Shown: positions 1 to 9,179 of the stretch, one piece after another | Layout of the letters: each line of letters opens with the position of its first letter | Position numbering within the stretch: the first letter of the stretch is position 1 | Notes under the pieces: generated by a model | What the model was told of the DNA's origin: nothing | The model's input: the letters and a program-made list of their open reading frames with translations, nothing else | Databases searched by the model: none | Source: Akkermansiaceae bacterium | GTDB lineage: Bacteria > Verrucomicrobiota > Verrucomicrobiia > Verrucomicrobiales > Akkermansiaceae | NCBI GenBank assembly: GCA_015062045.1 | Contig: SUVJ01000008.1 | Coordinates: 1-46,838 of the forward strand | Direction of reading: 5' to 3' | Length of the DNA: 46,838 nucleotides | Position numbers and translations under genes: made by a program

Positions 1-3000
1 GCCGCGCGCCTTGGTGCGTTTCAGGTCAATATCCTCGGGCTTGAGAGAGGTGAACACATGCAGCGCGCAACGGGCACGGGTAACGGCTACGTTAAGGCGG
101 CGCTCGCCACCGGCCAGGTTGAGCGGCCCGAAGTTCATGGAGACAGCCCCGCGGGCATCCGGCCCGTAGGTGGTGGAGAAGTAAATGACACCGCGCTCAT
201 CCCCCTGCACGTTTTCCAAGTTCTTCACAAAAACGGCCTCGGGGTTGGACTCCGAGAAATAGGGCTCCAGCGAGTCATCCGCAGCGCGGGCTTCATCCAA
301 CAGCTCCTGAATCAGGGTTTGCTGCTGGGCATTGAAGGTAACAATGCCTATGCTGGTGGCCTCCGTATAGCGGAAAGAGTCCGCCCGCAACTGCTCCAGC
401 ACATGGTTGACCAGGGCTTGAGCCTCTTTCACATTAATGCGTTTGCTGCTGCCGGGCTCATAAGTACCGGCGGTGTAGTGGTAGCGCACGGCACTATCCT
501 GCGCCATGGGTGCGGGGAAAGTGGTGAGCTTGCTCTCGTAATAATTGGCATTGGAGAAGGCAATGAGGCTCTCTGCCTTACTGCGGTAGTGCCAAGAGAG
601 ATTGAGGGCGGGTATATCACACGCCAGGCATTCATCAAGAATACTCTCCATATCCTGCTCTTGTTCGCAGTCTTCCTCCTGCGCTTGGGCACGGTTAAAG
701 AAGCTGGTGGGCGGCATTTGGCGAGGGTCGCCCACAATGATGGCATTGCGCCCACGGCCAATGGCACCAATGGCATCCCATACGGGGATTTGGGAAGCTT
801 CGTCAAAAATCACCACGTCAAACAGCTCTGTTGCGGCATCCAAATACTGCGCTACGGACAAGGGGCTCATGAGCATGCAAGGCTTGAGCAAACGCGTGAC
901 ATTGGGCACGCTGCTCATGAGTTTTCGCAGCGGTATATGCGCTTTTTGTTTGGATATTTCACGCTGCAACACAGCGGTTTCCGTGCCGTATTGAGAAATA
1001 TCTGCCGCGCGTTTGATGAGGGCACTGCGCACATGTGTGGTGGCCAGTTTCATGAGGGCGGCATCCTGCTCCGCAAAATCGGCAATGGTACCCTCATGAA
1101 TACCGGGGCTGAAATTACGCAGGGATTCATGCGCCTCTACCACGGCGCGGATTCTGCGGCGGGAGAAATTGACGCGAGCGGCATCCTCCAGCGTAGCAGC
1201 CGTTGCACTGCCCTGCAACAGGGCATCTGCCATGGTGGCAAAGCCGGCTTGCTCTGCCTCGGCACGGCAGGAGTTCCAAATGACAACATCCCTCCATTGG
1301 CGGCGAGCCCCCAGCAGGGTGCGGCACCAATCTTGCACGGTGGTATCTTGCGGGAGCTCTGCAAGCTGTGTACCTAAAAGCTCTGCCAGCGTTTCGCGGC
1401 ACTGTTGCCACTGCGCGGCTTTTTGCGCATAGGCAGCCAAGGTTTCGCGGGCGGGCGAGCCGGGCAATTGCAACACGGAGTTGGGCTGCATGAGGCGCTC
1501 CAAAGTAGGTTCATCTGCGGCAGATACATCTTTGAGAGCCGCCACGGCAGCGCGCACGCTCTCGGCATCCGCATCCGCAAAATCCAATCCCTTAGCCAAA
1601 TGCGGCGGCAAATTCGTAATAGCTGCGGCGGCCTTGCGGGCATCTCTCATGGCAACCAAGCCGGTGAGGTCTTTGAGGCAATCCGGCGTTTCGCGGCTTA
1701 TCGCCAAGGCACGCAAGTTTTTGCGCATGCGCATCATACCGAAGAAGCGCGGCAGGAACCAGGAGACATACAAGCGTTTGCACTCTGCCAACCAAGCATC
1801 CAGCATGGGCTCATCAAGGGCGGAGTCCGGGTACGGCAGGGTGAGAGCCGCCTTGTGTTGACGATATGAGGAAGCATGTTGCTGCAAAGCATTTACTTTT
1901 TGCAGGGTAGCCGCCGCGCGAGACGGCAGCAGGGCAGACCAATCGCAACGCCCCGCAGCGGCCTGTTGCAAGGCCGGTAACAGGGCGGGCATGCAGCTGC
2001 GGTGCGTGGCGGCATCCATACCCAACTGCTCCGTCAGGCGCAGGTAAAGTTGCTCTTTTTCAGCATCCGCCTGTTCCCACGCAACCAGCGTTTCTGCCAA
2101 TTTTTCATCGCGGCTCAGGCTGTAGTCTTTAAAGCGGATAGCCTTTACACAATCGGCAGGCACCTCCTGAATCAACGCGTAATGGCGGGCAAGGCGGTGC
2201 GCAGTATCCAGCATGGCGCGGCGGCGCTCTGCCGTGCAGGTTGCCAAGTCATCTTGCATGGGCGCAAAGGCGGGCAAGTGGGCAAACGCCTCCATATTCT
2301 GCACATCTTCATAAAGGGAGGTTCCGTCCTCTCGCTTGCGGTGCAGCTCCCACGGCAACATGTTAAGCTTATAGCGCAGAGAAGCCAGAGAATAAGCAGA
2401 CTGCGCCCAAGCGTCATCCGCAGTGCCTGCGCTCACCGCCTCCACCGCAGCTTTAAACTGCGCGAGCACGTTTTTCTTGTTGGCTTTGTTGGAGTGCAGC
2501 TCCAGACAAAAATCCTCCAGCCCGATGCGTTTGAGGCGCTTATGCACCACCTGCAAGGCAGCGGATTTCTCGGCCACAAAGAGCACGGTTTTACCATGCC
2601 CCAAACAATGGGCAATCATGTTGGTAATGGTCTGGCTCTTACCCGTGCCGGGGGGGCCGATAAGCACAAAGTTTTTACCACGAGCCGCGGCCAACACGGC
2701 AGACAACTGTGAGGAGTCGCCGGACATAGGCGTGTACACCTTATCCGCCTCCACATCATTATCCAACCCGGCGGGGTCGGGGAACCCCACTTGCACGGGG
2801 AAGGAGGAGCGTTGCTCTGCAGCAATTTGGCGCACAATGGGATTGCGCAGCAAAAACTCCTCGCGGTCGCTCAAATCCTTCCACATCAGGTATTTGGTGA
2901 AAGAGAATACGCCCAGCGAGCAAGTCTCCACCACCTCCCATCCCTGCATATTGCTGATGGCAGCGCGCACTATGTTGAAGATACGCGGAACATCCAACCC

Positions 3001-4698
3001 GGAGTCATCTGTAGGCAGGTCGCCCTCCAGCTCGGGCAGGCGCATGGAGTACTCTGTTTTGAGCAGCTCCAGCAGGGTCATGTTCATGCGAGACTCCTCA
3101 TCCGTACCCCGCAGCACAAAGCCGGCTTTTACAGAGGGGCGGGTAAGGCGCACGGGCAGCAACAGCAAGGGAGCCAGGTACGCTTTATCCCCCACAGAGC
3201 TGCCCTTGCGGCGCCATTTGAGGAAACCGCAGGCAATATAGAGGGTGTTGGCGCCGCTCTCCTCCATCTCCCTGCGGGTGGTATTGTACAGGTGGGCCAG
3301 CTGCTTGTTCAAGTGTTGCTCGGGCAGGTTGACGGCCAGCTCCCGCTTGGCAAACATGGAGCACACGCAATCCGACAACTGTGCGCGCATTACCTCAGAG
3401 TTTTCACCATGCTGCACTTGGGAGGTGAGGTTCCAGAATGTTTGCGGTACGGATTTGATGCGGAAGTTGAGCCCCTCCGCCAGCAGATCCTCCAGGGCAG
3501 ATACATTGGGCTGCAGCAGCGCGAGCTGATTTTTTCCTTTAACGGGCGTATTAAGCAGGGGATTGCGCAGGGAGAGGTCGAGCAGTTTGAGCTGCCAAGT
3601 TTCCATACGCGTGCGCGGGCGGGCAGATACAATCTCCTGCTCCTCGCGGTTCACGCGGTAACGGCGCTCCAAAGGCGCCCCGACAATGGGCTGAATACCC
3701 ACCTGCTCCCACAGCCCACAGATATCCATGGCGTAAAAATAATCATTGTCAGCCAGCTCCTCCAGCTCAGCAATACCCACAGAACATGCATGCTTAAAGG
3801 GCTTGCGCGGCACATCTTCCCCACCGTTGACATTGGTGCATTCAAACACCAACAGCTTGCCTTGGTGCAACAGGTTGCGTACGGTAGAAACAGGGGTACC
3901 CATGGGGCGCGGCAGGTATTCATCCTCCAGCTGCACGCCTAAAAAAGCATGCCCGCTGATGAGCACCAAAAAGGGGTTATACCCCATGCGCGCCGTGCAG
4001 GCCGCAAACAACAAGGCAGAGTCCAGGCAGGTGCAGCAGTGTTTCTCCATAATCTCGGAGGGCGTGCGCACCTTTTGCCCCACGTTGTCATCCAACCGGC
4101 TTTCAGGCGGCAAGGCATACTCCAAGCGGTAGGAGGCCAGGGTATCCCACAGCGTGGTCAGGCGTTGAATCACCCCCGCAGCGTTTTCCGTATAGCCCGG
4201 CCATTCTTCCGGGGTCTCGGCAGCCTTACGCACGTCCGCCAATATCCCCTCCACCGCCGGGTCATGAGGCAGGGTAAGAGCCGCCAGCAGCTCGGGGTAC
4301 TCATGCCCGCCTGCCCAGCGATTATACGCCAACCACTTAAAATCATCCTCCGCGCGCGCCAGCTCCGTACCATCCGCCGCAGCAACCGTTACCGTAATAT
4401 GCCCCGGCACGTCCTCCTGCAAGGCAAGCAGGCGGGCATCATCAAACTGCGGGCACTCCCCATGGCGGTGGTATACCTTACCCGCCGGCAGCAGGCCGAT
4501 GTGCCACTCGCACGCCGCAGCGTAATCGGGCTCATGTTGAATGATGATACGTACATCCTGCAAATCCTGCTCGGCACTCAACTCCAAATCCCACAACACG
4601 GGGCGGGAGTTGCGCAGGTACACCAATGAGCTGTAGCGGTAGCAAGAGATGCGTAACTTAACAACGGGGAGAGCAGAAGCTGGAGGGGCAGGATTCAT
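1..4698 (-). CDS. DUF4011-type superfamily 1 helicase, C-terminus beyond window
   Basis: Large ATP-dependent nucleic-acid helicase; 1566 codons lie in the window and the frame is still open at the left edge. In order I see a transglutaminase-like segment around residues 215-255 (CLDSALLFAAC, then SGHAFLGV), the DUF4011 hallmark LLDLSLRNPLLN near 370-385, Walker A GPPGTGKS near 683, Walker B DEASQ near 1297, motif III GDPRQMPPT near 1323 and motif VI VTRAR near 1545. These are RecD/Dna2-like SF1 motifs. Family members often continue into a Vsr/DUF559-type nuclease and DUF3320, an architecture reported among anti-phage systems (Hhe); that part is not visible here. In-frame ATGs also exist at 4746 and 4728. 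I prefer 4698 because a promoter-like -10 covers the 4728 region. A defence role is inference; the helicase call is solid. Confidence 0.9.
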   Translation of the reverse strand, partial: MNPAPPASALPVVKLRISCYRYSSLVYLRNSRPVLWDLELSAEQDLQDVRIIIQHEPDYAAACEWHIGLLPAGKVYHRHGECPQFDDARLLALQEDVPGHITVTVAAADGTELARAEDDFKWLAYNRWAGGHEYPELLAALTLPHDPAVEGILADVRKAAETPEEWPGYTENAAGVIQRLTTLWDTLASYRLEYALPPESRLDDNVGQKVRTPSEIMEKHCCTCLDSALLFAACTARMGYNPFLVLISGHAFLGVQLEDEYLPRPMGTPVSTVRNLLHQGKLLVFECTNVNGGEDVPRKPFKHACSVGIAELEELADNDYFYAMDICGLWEQVGIQPIVGAPLERRYRVNREEQEIVSARPRTRMETWQLKLLDLSLRNPLLNTPVKGKNQLALLQPNVSALEDLLAEGLNFRIKSVPQTFWNLTSQVQHGENSEVMRAQLSDCVCSMFAKRELAVNLPEQHLNKQLAHLYNTTRREMEESGANTLYIACGFLKWRRKGSSVGDKAYLAPLLLLPVRLTRPSVKAGFVLRGTDEESRMNMTLLELLKTEYSMRLPELEGDLPTDDSGLDVPRIFNIVRAAISNMQGWEVVETCSLGVFSFTKYLMWKDLSDREEFLLRNPIVRQIAAEQRSSFPVQVGFPDPAGLDNDVEADKVYTPMSGDSSQLSAVLAAARGKNFVLIGPPGTGKSQTITNMIAHCLGHGKTVLFVAEKSAALQVVHKRLKRIGLEDFCLELHSNKANKKNVLAQFKAAVEAVSAGTADDAWAQSAYSLASLRYKLNMLPWELHRKREDGTSLYEDVQNMEAFAHLPAFAPMQDDLATCTAERRRAMLDTAHRLARHYALIQEVPADCVKAIRFKDYSLSRDEKLAETLVAWEQADAEKEQLYLRLTEQLGMDAATHRSCMPALLPALQQAAAGRCDWSALLPSRAAATLQKVNALQQHASSYRQHKAALTLPYPDSALDEPMLDAWLAECKRLYVSWFLPRFFGMMRMRKNLRALAISRETPDCLKDLTGLVAMRDARKAAAAITNLPPHLAKGLDFADADAESVRAAVAALKDVSAADEPTLERLMQPNSVLQLPGSPARETLAAYAQKAAQWQQCRETLAELLGTQLAELPQDTTVQDWCRTLLGARRQWRDVVIWNSCRAEAEQAGFATMADALLQGSATAATLEDAARVNFSRRRIRAVVEAHESLRNFSPGIHEGTIADFAEQDAALMKLATTHVRSALIKRAADISQYGTETAVLQREISKQKAHIPLRKLMSSVPNVTRLLKPCMLMSPLSVAQYLDAATELFDVVIFDEASQIPVWDAIGAIGRGRNAIIVGDPRQMPPTSFFNRAQAQEEDCEQEQDMESILDECLACDIPALNLSWHYRSKAESLIAFSNANYYESKLTTFPAPMAQDSAVRYHYTAGTYEPGSSKRINVKEAQALVNHVLEQLRADSFRYTEATSIGIVTFNAQQQTLIQELLDEARAADDSLEPYFSESNPEAVFVKNLENVQGDERGVIYFSTTYGPDARGAVSMNFGPLNLAGGERRLNVAVTRARCALHVFTSLKPEDIDLKRTKARG

Positions 4699-4729
4699 GG
4701 ATGTTATAACTTTTTGCCAATGCTTCATC

Positions 4730-4758
4730 ACTCTATCAAGCAACATATATCCTGTCAA
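4730..4758 (-). promoter_or_regulatory. Candidate sigma70 promoter of the DUF4011 helicase
   Basis: On the minus strand TTGACA (4758-4753) is followed after 17 nt by TAGAGT (4735-4730, four of six consensus matches). Transcription would start a few bases before the ATG at 4698, which supports that start over 4728 and 4746. Sequence match only. Confidence 0.35.
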
Positions 4759-4816
4759 GTCTATTATTCGGACACTATATTTTTCTGCAAATATCAGTAA
4801 TTATCGCAATTTAAAC

Positions 4817-4845
4817 TTGAAAACAGGCATGAAATAAGGTAAAAA
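4817..4845 (+). promoter_or_regulatory. Candidate promoter of the sialic acid/phosphofructokinase operon
   Basis: TTGAAA at 4817-4822, a 17-nt spacer and TAAAAA at 4840-4845. The predicted start of transcription is about 30 nt before the nanA ATG. The leader shows no Shine-Dalgarno sequence. The match is weak and rests on pattern and position only. Confidence 0.3.
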
Positions 4846-4880
4846 AGTGGTAGGGAAAATTTACCCCCGTACATCTTACT

Positions 4881-5807
4881 ATGAACACGACATTCAAGAT
4901 TCACGGCCTTTGCGCCGCCACACACACGCCGATGAACGCCGACGGAAGCTGCAACCCCAACGCAGTAGATGCTCAGGCTAAGTTCCTTGCCTCCCAGGGC
5001 ATCAAGTCCGTATTCATCACCGGCTCCACGGGTGAATCTGCACACATGCAGCTTACCGAGCGCAAGGAAAACATGGCTGCTTGGGGCGAGGCCGGCAAGA
5101 AATACGGCATTGATGTCGTGGTACACACCGGTGGCAACTGCGTGTACGATGGCCGCGAGCTCGCTGCATACGCTGCACAATGCGGTGCAACGGCAACCGC
5201 CAGCAATGCCCCCTGCTACTTCAAGCCGGGTAACATTGACCTGCTGGTAGACAGCTTGGCAGTGGAGGCCTCCGGCGCACCGGAGCTGCCCTACTACTTC
5301 TACGACATCCCCGTGCTTACTCACGTGGGCTTTAACCCCGTTAAGGTGATTGAGGCCTGCGCCAAGAAGATCCCCAACTTTGTGGGTGTTAAGTTCACCA
5401 ACCCCGACCTTGCTCTGTACATGGATGCCCTTAACTACGAGGGTGGCAAGTATGACATCCCCTGGGGTGTGGACGAGTGGTTCCTGGGTGCCTACGCTAC
5501 AGGTGCCAAGGGTGGTGTAGGCTCCTCCTTCAACTATGCCCCCAAGCTGTATGATGATATCATGAAGGCTGTGGATGCCGGCGACCTGGCCGAGGCCCGC
5601 CGCCTGCAACAGCTCTCTGTCACCATGATTAACATCATTGCCGGCAAGGGCTACATGGGCTGCTGCAAGTACCTGATGAGCGAGTGGACGGGTGTGGACT
5701 TCGGCCCGGCACGCCTGCCCATGGGCAAGCAGGACAAAGCCACGCTTGAGGCACTCAAGAGCGAGCTGAAAGCCATCGGTTTCTACGATTGGGCTATCTA
5801 CAAATAA
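4881..5807 (+). CDS. nanA: N-acetylneuraminate lyase
   Basis: Class I aldolase of the DHDPS/NAL family, 308 aa, the usual length. It cleaves N-acetylneuraminate into N-acetylmannosamine and pyruvate in the cytoplasm. The substrate-carboxylate loop GSTGES is at 48-53, the catalytic tyrosine is Tyr141 in YYFYDIP, and the Schiff-base lysine is Lys171 in GVKFTN. The motif pattern fits neuraminate lyase better than dihydrodipicolinate synthase, and the next gene, an N-acylglucosamine 2-epimerase, uses the ManNAc product. First gene of a five-gene run with gaps of 25 bp or less; the epimerase follows after 21 bp. No sialidase or sialic acid transporter is seen in the window. Confidence 0.93.
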   Translation: MNTTFKIHGLCAATHTPMNADGSCNPNAVDAQAKFLASQGIKSVFITGSTGESAHMQLTERKENMAAWGEAGKKYGIDVVVHTGGNCVYDGRELAAYAAQCGATATASNAPCYFKPGNIDLLVDSLAVEASGAPELPYYFYDIPVLTHVGFNPVKVIEACAKKIPNFVGVKFTNPDLALYMDALNYEGGKYDIPWGVDEWFLGAYATGAKGGVGSSFNYAPKLYDDIMKAVDAGDLAEARRLQQLSVTMINIIAGKGYMGCCKYLMSEWTGVDFGPARLPMGKQDKATLEALKSELKAIGFYDWAIYK

Positions 5808-5828
5808 ACCCTTACCCCCGCTTTCCTC

Positions 5829-7019
5829 ATGGATACCAAAGCACTTGGTCAATTCTACAAAGACAAGCTGCTCAATGAGGTGGAGCCGTTCTGGTTTCCC
5901 CGTTCACTGGACACGGTGAACGGGGGTCTCTACCACTGCTGCGCACAAGACGGCACCTTGGTAGACACCGACAAGAACGTATGGGCACAAGGCCGTATGG
6001 CTTGGATGCTCCTTACCTGCTACAACAGCATCGAGAAACGCCCGGAATGGATGCAGTACGCCGAGAGCGCACTCAAGTTCCTGGAAGAGAAATGCGTGGA
6101 CCCCGCAGACGGGCGCATGTACTTTCATATGACGGCGGAGGGCACACCCATCCGCAAGCGTCGCTACGCCTACAGTGAGTGTTTTGCCGCCATTGCCTGG
6201 GCCGCACACTACGGTGCCACGGGAGATGCCCACAGCGCAGAGCGCGCCCGCCACTGGTTCGACATCTACGCAGACATCTTCTTCACCCCCGGCAAAATGG
6301 CCCCCAAGAGTACGGGCAACCGCCCCGCCGAGAACTTGGGCTGCCGCATGATCATGATTGTAACGGCACAAGAGCTGCGCCGTTATTTGGGGGATGCAGA
6401 CGGTTTCTACACCGGGTGGATTGACCGCTGCATAGATGACCTGCAACGCCTCTTCCTGCACGAGGACATAAAGGCCGTGCCGGAGAATGTAGCCCCCGAC
6501 GGCTCTGTGATAGACCACTTCGACGAGCGCATCCTCAACCCCGGCCACGACATTGAAGGCGGCTGGTTTGTGCTGGAGGAAGCCCGCTACCGCGGTGGCG
6601 ACAAGAAGCTCATTGAGATTGGCTGCAAGATGATTGACTGGGCACTGGCACGCGGCTGGGATAAGAAGTACGGCGGCTTGCTGTACTACACAGACGTGTA
6701 CAACAAACCCGTGCAGGAGTACTGGCACAACATGAAGTTCTGGTGGCCGCACGATGAGGCACTCATCGGCACCTGCCTGGCTTATGTCATGACAGGTGAT
6801 GAAAAGTATGCCGAGTGGCATCAAAAAATTCACGACTGGGCATTCGAGCACCTGCAGGATAAAGAACACGGCGAGTGGTTCGGCTACTGTAACCAGGATG
6901 GCTCAACCACCAACGGGCTCAAGGGCAGCATGTGGAAATCCTTCTTCCACCACCCGCGCATGCTGTGGTGCTGCGCTCACTACTTCGGCGCCATTGCCGC
7001 CCCCTGCTCCGACAAATAA
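5829..7019 (+). CDS. N-acylglucosamine 2-epimerase (AGE/RnBP family)
   Basis: 396-aa (alpha/alpha)6-barrel epimerase that interconverts N-acetylmannosamine and N-acetylglucosamine. The two catalytic histidines of the family are recognisable as His240 in NPGHDIEGGW and His374 in FFHHPRMLW; FWWPHDEALIG and the Arg-rich NRPAENLGCRM region are also typical. With nanA it gives the kinase-independent route known from Bacteroides fragilis NanLET, in which ManNAc becomes GlcNAc before phosphorylation, rather than the E. coli NanK/NanE route. It lies 21 bp after nanA and 25 bp before the first phosphofructokinase paralog, so co-transcription is likely. A cellobiose epimerase function is less likely given the neighbour. 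Confidence 0.9.
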   Translation: MDTKALGQFYKDKLLNEVEPFWFPRSLDTVNGGLYHCCAQDGTLVDTDKNVWAQGRMAWMLLTCYNSIEKRPEWMQYAESALKFLEEKCVDPADGRMYFHMTAEGTPIRKRRYAYSECFAAIAWAAHYGATGDAHSAERARHWFDIYADIFFTPGKMAPKSTGNRPAENLGCRMIMIVTAQELRRYLGDADGFYTGWIDRCIDDLQRLFLHEDIKAVPENVAPDGSVIDHFDERILNPGHDIEGGWFVLEEARYRGGDKKLIEIGCKMIDWALARGWDKKYGGLLYYTDVYNKPVQEYWHNMKFWWPHDEALIGTCLAYVMTGDEKYAEWHQKIHDWAFEHLQDKEHGEWFGYCNQDGSTTNGLKGSMWKSFFHHPRMLWCCAHYFGAIAAPCSDK

Positions 7020-7044
7020 TTTCACGCACACAACATAACAAAAC

Positions 7045-8202
7045 ATGATTATAGGCATACTAAACTCCGGTGGTGACTGCCCCGGCATCAATGCCGTCAT
7101 TGAAGGTTACGTATCGGCCGCGTACAGACGCGGTTGGCGCGTTATCGGTTTCCATGACGGTTTTGAAGGCCTGCTCCCCGTAGCAGGCGGGCGTCGCTAT
7201 GAAATGCTCACGCCTTATAAGGCGCACAAAATCCGCTCCTTTGGTGGCACCATTTTGGGCACCACCAACACAGGTAATTTCAAGGTCAACATCAACAAGC
7301 TCGGCCGCGCCCGCGTGGAGCCCGAGATTATGGCCAAGGCCACCAAAACCATCACCGCTCTCGGGCTGGAGGCTCTGGCTGTTATCGGTGGTAACGGCTC
7401 TGCCCGCACCGCCAGTTTGTTGTCAGAAGAAGGCCTGCCGGTTATCTCCATCCCCAAGACCATCAACAACGACCTCTGCCCCGCATCCGACTACACATTC
7501 GGCTTCCAGAGCGCGGTATCGGTGGTATCGGAGAGCATAGACCGCATTCGCACCACGGCCAACGCCCACCAGCGCATGATGGTGGTAGAGGTGATGGGCG
7601 ACCAGTCCGGCTGGATTGCGCTGCACAGCGGCATCTCCTCTGCGGCAGACGTGGTACTCATCCCCGAAATCGAATTTGATTTGGACAAGGTGGTAGAATG
7701 CGTCAAAGCCAAGAAAGCCAAGGGGCAGCGAGAAATCATCGTTGTTGTGGCAGAAGGCTGCCGCCTCAACGGCAAGCTGGTGACCGTACGCAACAAAGAT
7801 AACGGTGACGAGCGTTTGGGCGGCATTGGTAACAGACTCTCCAAAATGCTTGAAGAGATGACCGGCATAGAGACCCGCTACTGCGTGCTGGGCCACACCC
7901 AGCGTGGTGGTTCCCCCTGCCCGTTCGACCGCATCTTGGGTATCCGTTTCGGTGTAGAGGCTGTAAAACTCATTGAAGAAAAGCAGTTTGGCCGCACCAT
8001 GGTGCTCAATGGTCTTAATGTGGACAGCGTACCCATTGCAGAGGCCATTGCAGAGCCCCGTACCATCACCAAAGAAAGTCACATTGTTCGCACTGCCAGA
8101 GAGTTGGGTATCATCTTCGGCGACCTCACGCCGGAGGAAATGGACCCCAAGCCCTGCAAAGCCACAGCTAAAGGCTGCAAGTCGACAAAAAGCAAGAAAT
8201 GA
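7045..8202 (+). CDS. Phosphofructokinase paralog with degenerate active site
   Basis: 385-aa PfkA-superfamily protein, clearly paralogous to the gene at 9180 (shared GGDCPG, RSxGGTILGT, ETRYCVLGHxQRGGSP). Three active-site positions differ from the family. GGDGS reads GGNGS, so the Mg-binding Asp is Asn117. TIDND reads TINND, so the catalytic base, Asp127 of E. coli PfkA, is Asn141. MGRxxG reads MGDQSG, so the Arg is Asp186. I read the codons directly: aac and aac at the two Asn sites. A Lys/Cys-rich tail of about 20 residues follows the conserved domain. Loss of both acidic residues predicts no kinase activity; a regulatory subunit of the intact paralog is one possibility. The stop overlaps the next start (ATGA). 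Confidence 0.85.
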   Translation: MIIGILNSGGDCPGINAVIEGYVSAAYRRGWRVIGFHDGFEGLLPVAGGRRYEMLTPYKAHKIRSFGGTILGTTNTGNFKVNINKLGRARVEPEIMAKATKTITALGLEALAVIGGNGSARTASLLSEEGLPVISIPKTINNDLCPASDYTFGFQSAVSVVSESIDRIRTTANAHQRMMVVEVMGDQSGWIALHSGISSAADVVLIPEIEFDLDKVVECVKAKKAKGQREIIVVVAEGCRLNGKLVTVRNKDNGDERLGGIGNRLSKMLEEMTGIETRYCVLGHTQRGGSPCPFDRILGIRFGVEAVKLIEEKQFGRTMVLNGLNVDSVPIAEAIAEPRTITKESHIVRTARELGIIFGDLTPEEMDPKPCKATAKGCKSTKSKK

Positions 8203-9167
8203 ATAAAGCGATAAACAGGATTACAGGTATACTGTGCGCGGGTGCAGCAGTGATGCTGAGCGCCTGCAGCCAAGTATTTTCCGCTAAGTCGGCCGCAGAA
8301 ATGTCGCCGAGCTACATTGTTGTAGAGACCAACAACGAGCGCGTCCTCTTCTCTGAGAACGCCAATGAGCGCCGCCCCATCGGCATGCTCTCCAACATTG
8401 CCACCGCCTTGGTGGTGATGGACTGGATGAAAGCCGAGAACCTGAGCATGGACACCATGCTGACGGTGCCGCAAGCAGCCTGCCGTTGGCCGAGCTCCAA
8501 CCTGCTGCAACTGCGCCCGGGAGACCGCATCAGCCTGAGAGATGCCCTGCACTCCACCCTCATGTGGGATGACAGTGCCGCCGCCACCGCTTTGGCTTGG
8601 GCATGCGGCTACAAGCTCAGCCCGCAGGACCCGGAGGGGGCCTTCCTCATCCAAATGAACAAGTTGGCAGAAGCCATCGGCATGAAACAAACCACCTTTA
8701 AAGGTGTCAACGGTGCCGTGCGCTCTACCTCTACCGCCAGAGACATGGTGCTGCTGGGCATTTACGCCATAGAGCGCCCGCAGGTGCAAACCATCTGCTC
8801 CAAAACCAGCTACACCGCCAATATCATAAACGGCTTGGGCACACGCCCCGTGCAAATCACCAACACCAACCGCTTGCTGGCAAGCCAAGGGGTGGATGGC
8901 ATTCGCTCCGCGGGCTCCGGCTCCGCCGGGTACTGCCTCATGGCATCCGCCAAACGTGGCAGTGTCAAGGCTTACAACCCCACCCTCGGCAAGCAATCCA
9001 CCTATGCGCAGCGCCTGCTGGTAGTTGTGCTGGGTATGCCCTCTGCCGCAGCCCGCAACAACAAGGCGGCAGCCCTGTTGCAAGACGGGTGGGAAGCATG
9101 GGAAATATGGCAAACCACCAGTGATACCTCTGATCCCTCCAAGTTTATTCGTCTGCCTAAAAACTAA
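8199..9167 (+). CDS. S11 (D-Ala-D-Ala carboxypeptidase)-like lipoprotein, catalytic motifs lost
   Basis: 322 aa with a lipoprotein signal: hydrophobic stretch then LSAC, lipidated Cys23. The rest aligns along its length with S11 penicillin-binding proteins such as PBP5/DacA, including the Gly-Asp-rich strand LRPGDRISLRDAL and the MNKLAEAIGM helix. All three catalytic motifs are changed. The SxxK tetrad region, normally like ASLTKIxTA, is GMLSNIATA, so Ser and Lys become Met and Asn. The SxN motif is SAA. The KTG motif is RSAG. It should therefore not cleave or bind peptidoglycan peptides by the serine mechanism. It overlaps the degenerate phosphofructokinase by 4 bp and lies 12 bp before the intact one. 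Role unknown; envelope-anchored by inference. Confidence 0.83.
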   Translation: MNKAINRITGILCAGAAVMLSACSQVFSAKSAAEMSPSYIVVETNNERVLFSENANERRPIGMLSNIATALVVMDWMKAENLSMDTMLTVPQAACRWPSSNLLQLRPGDRISLRDALHSTLMWDDSAAATALAWACGYKLSPQDPEGAFLIQMNKLAEAIGMKQTTFKGVNGAVRSTSTARDMVLLGIYAIERPQVQTICSKTSYTANIINGLGTRPVQITNTNRLLASQGVDGIRSAGSGSAGYCLMASAKRGSVKAYNPTLGKQSTYAQRLLVVVLGMPSAAARNNKAAALLQDGWEAWEIWQTTSDTSDPSKFIRLPKN

Positions 9168-9179
9168 CTCTTACAAATC

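Noticed and set aside
58..1377. Long plus-strand frame of 439 codons opposite the helicase, and similar ones up to 4629
   Set aside because: The minus strand carries clear helicase motifs through the whole region; the plus frames match nothing and reflect codon bias.
4794..6869. Long minus-strand frames opposite nanA and the epimerase
   Set aside because: Shadows of well-supported enzymes; no domain recognisable.
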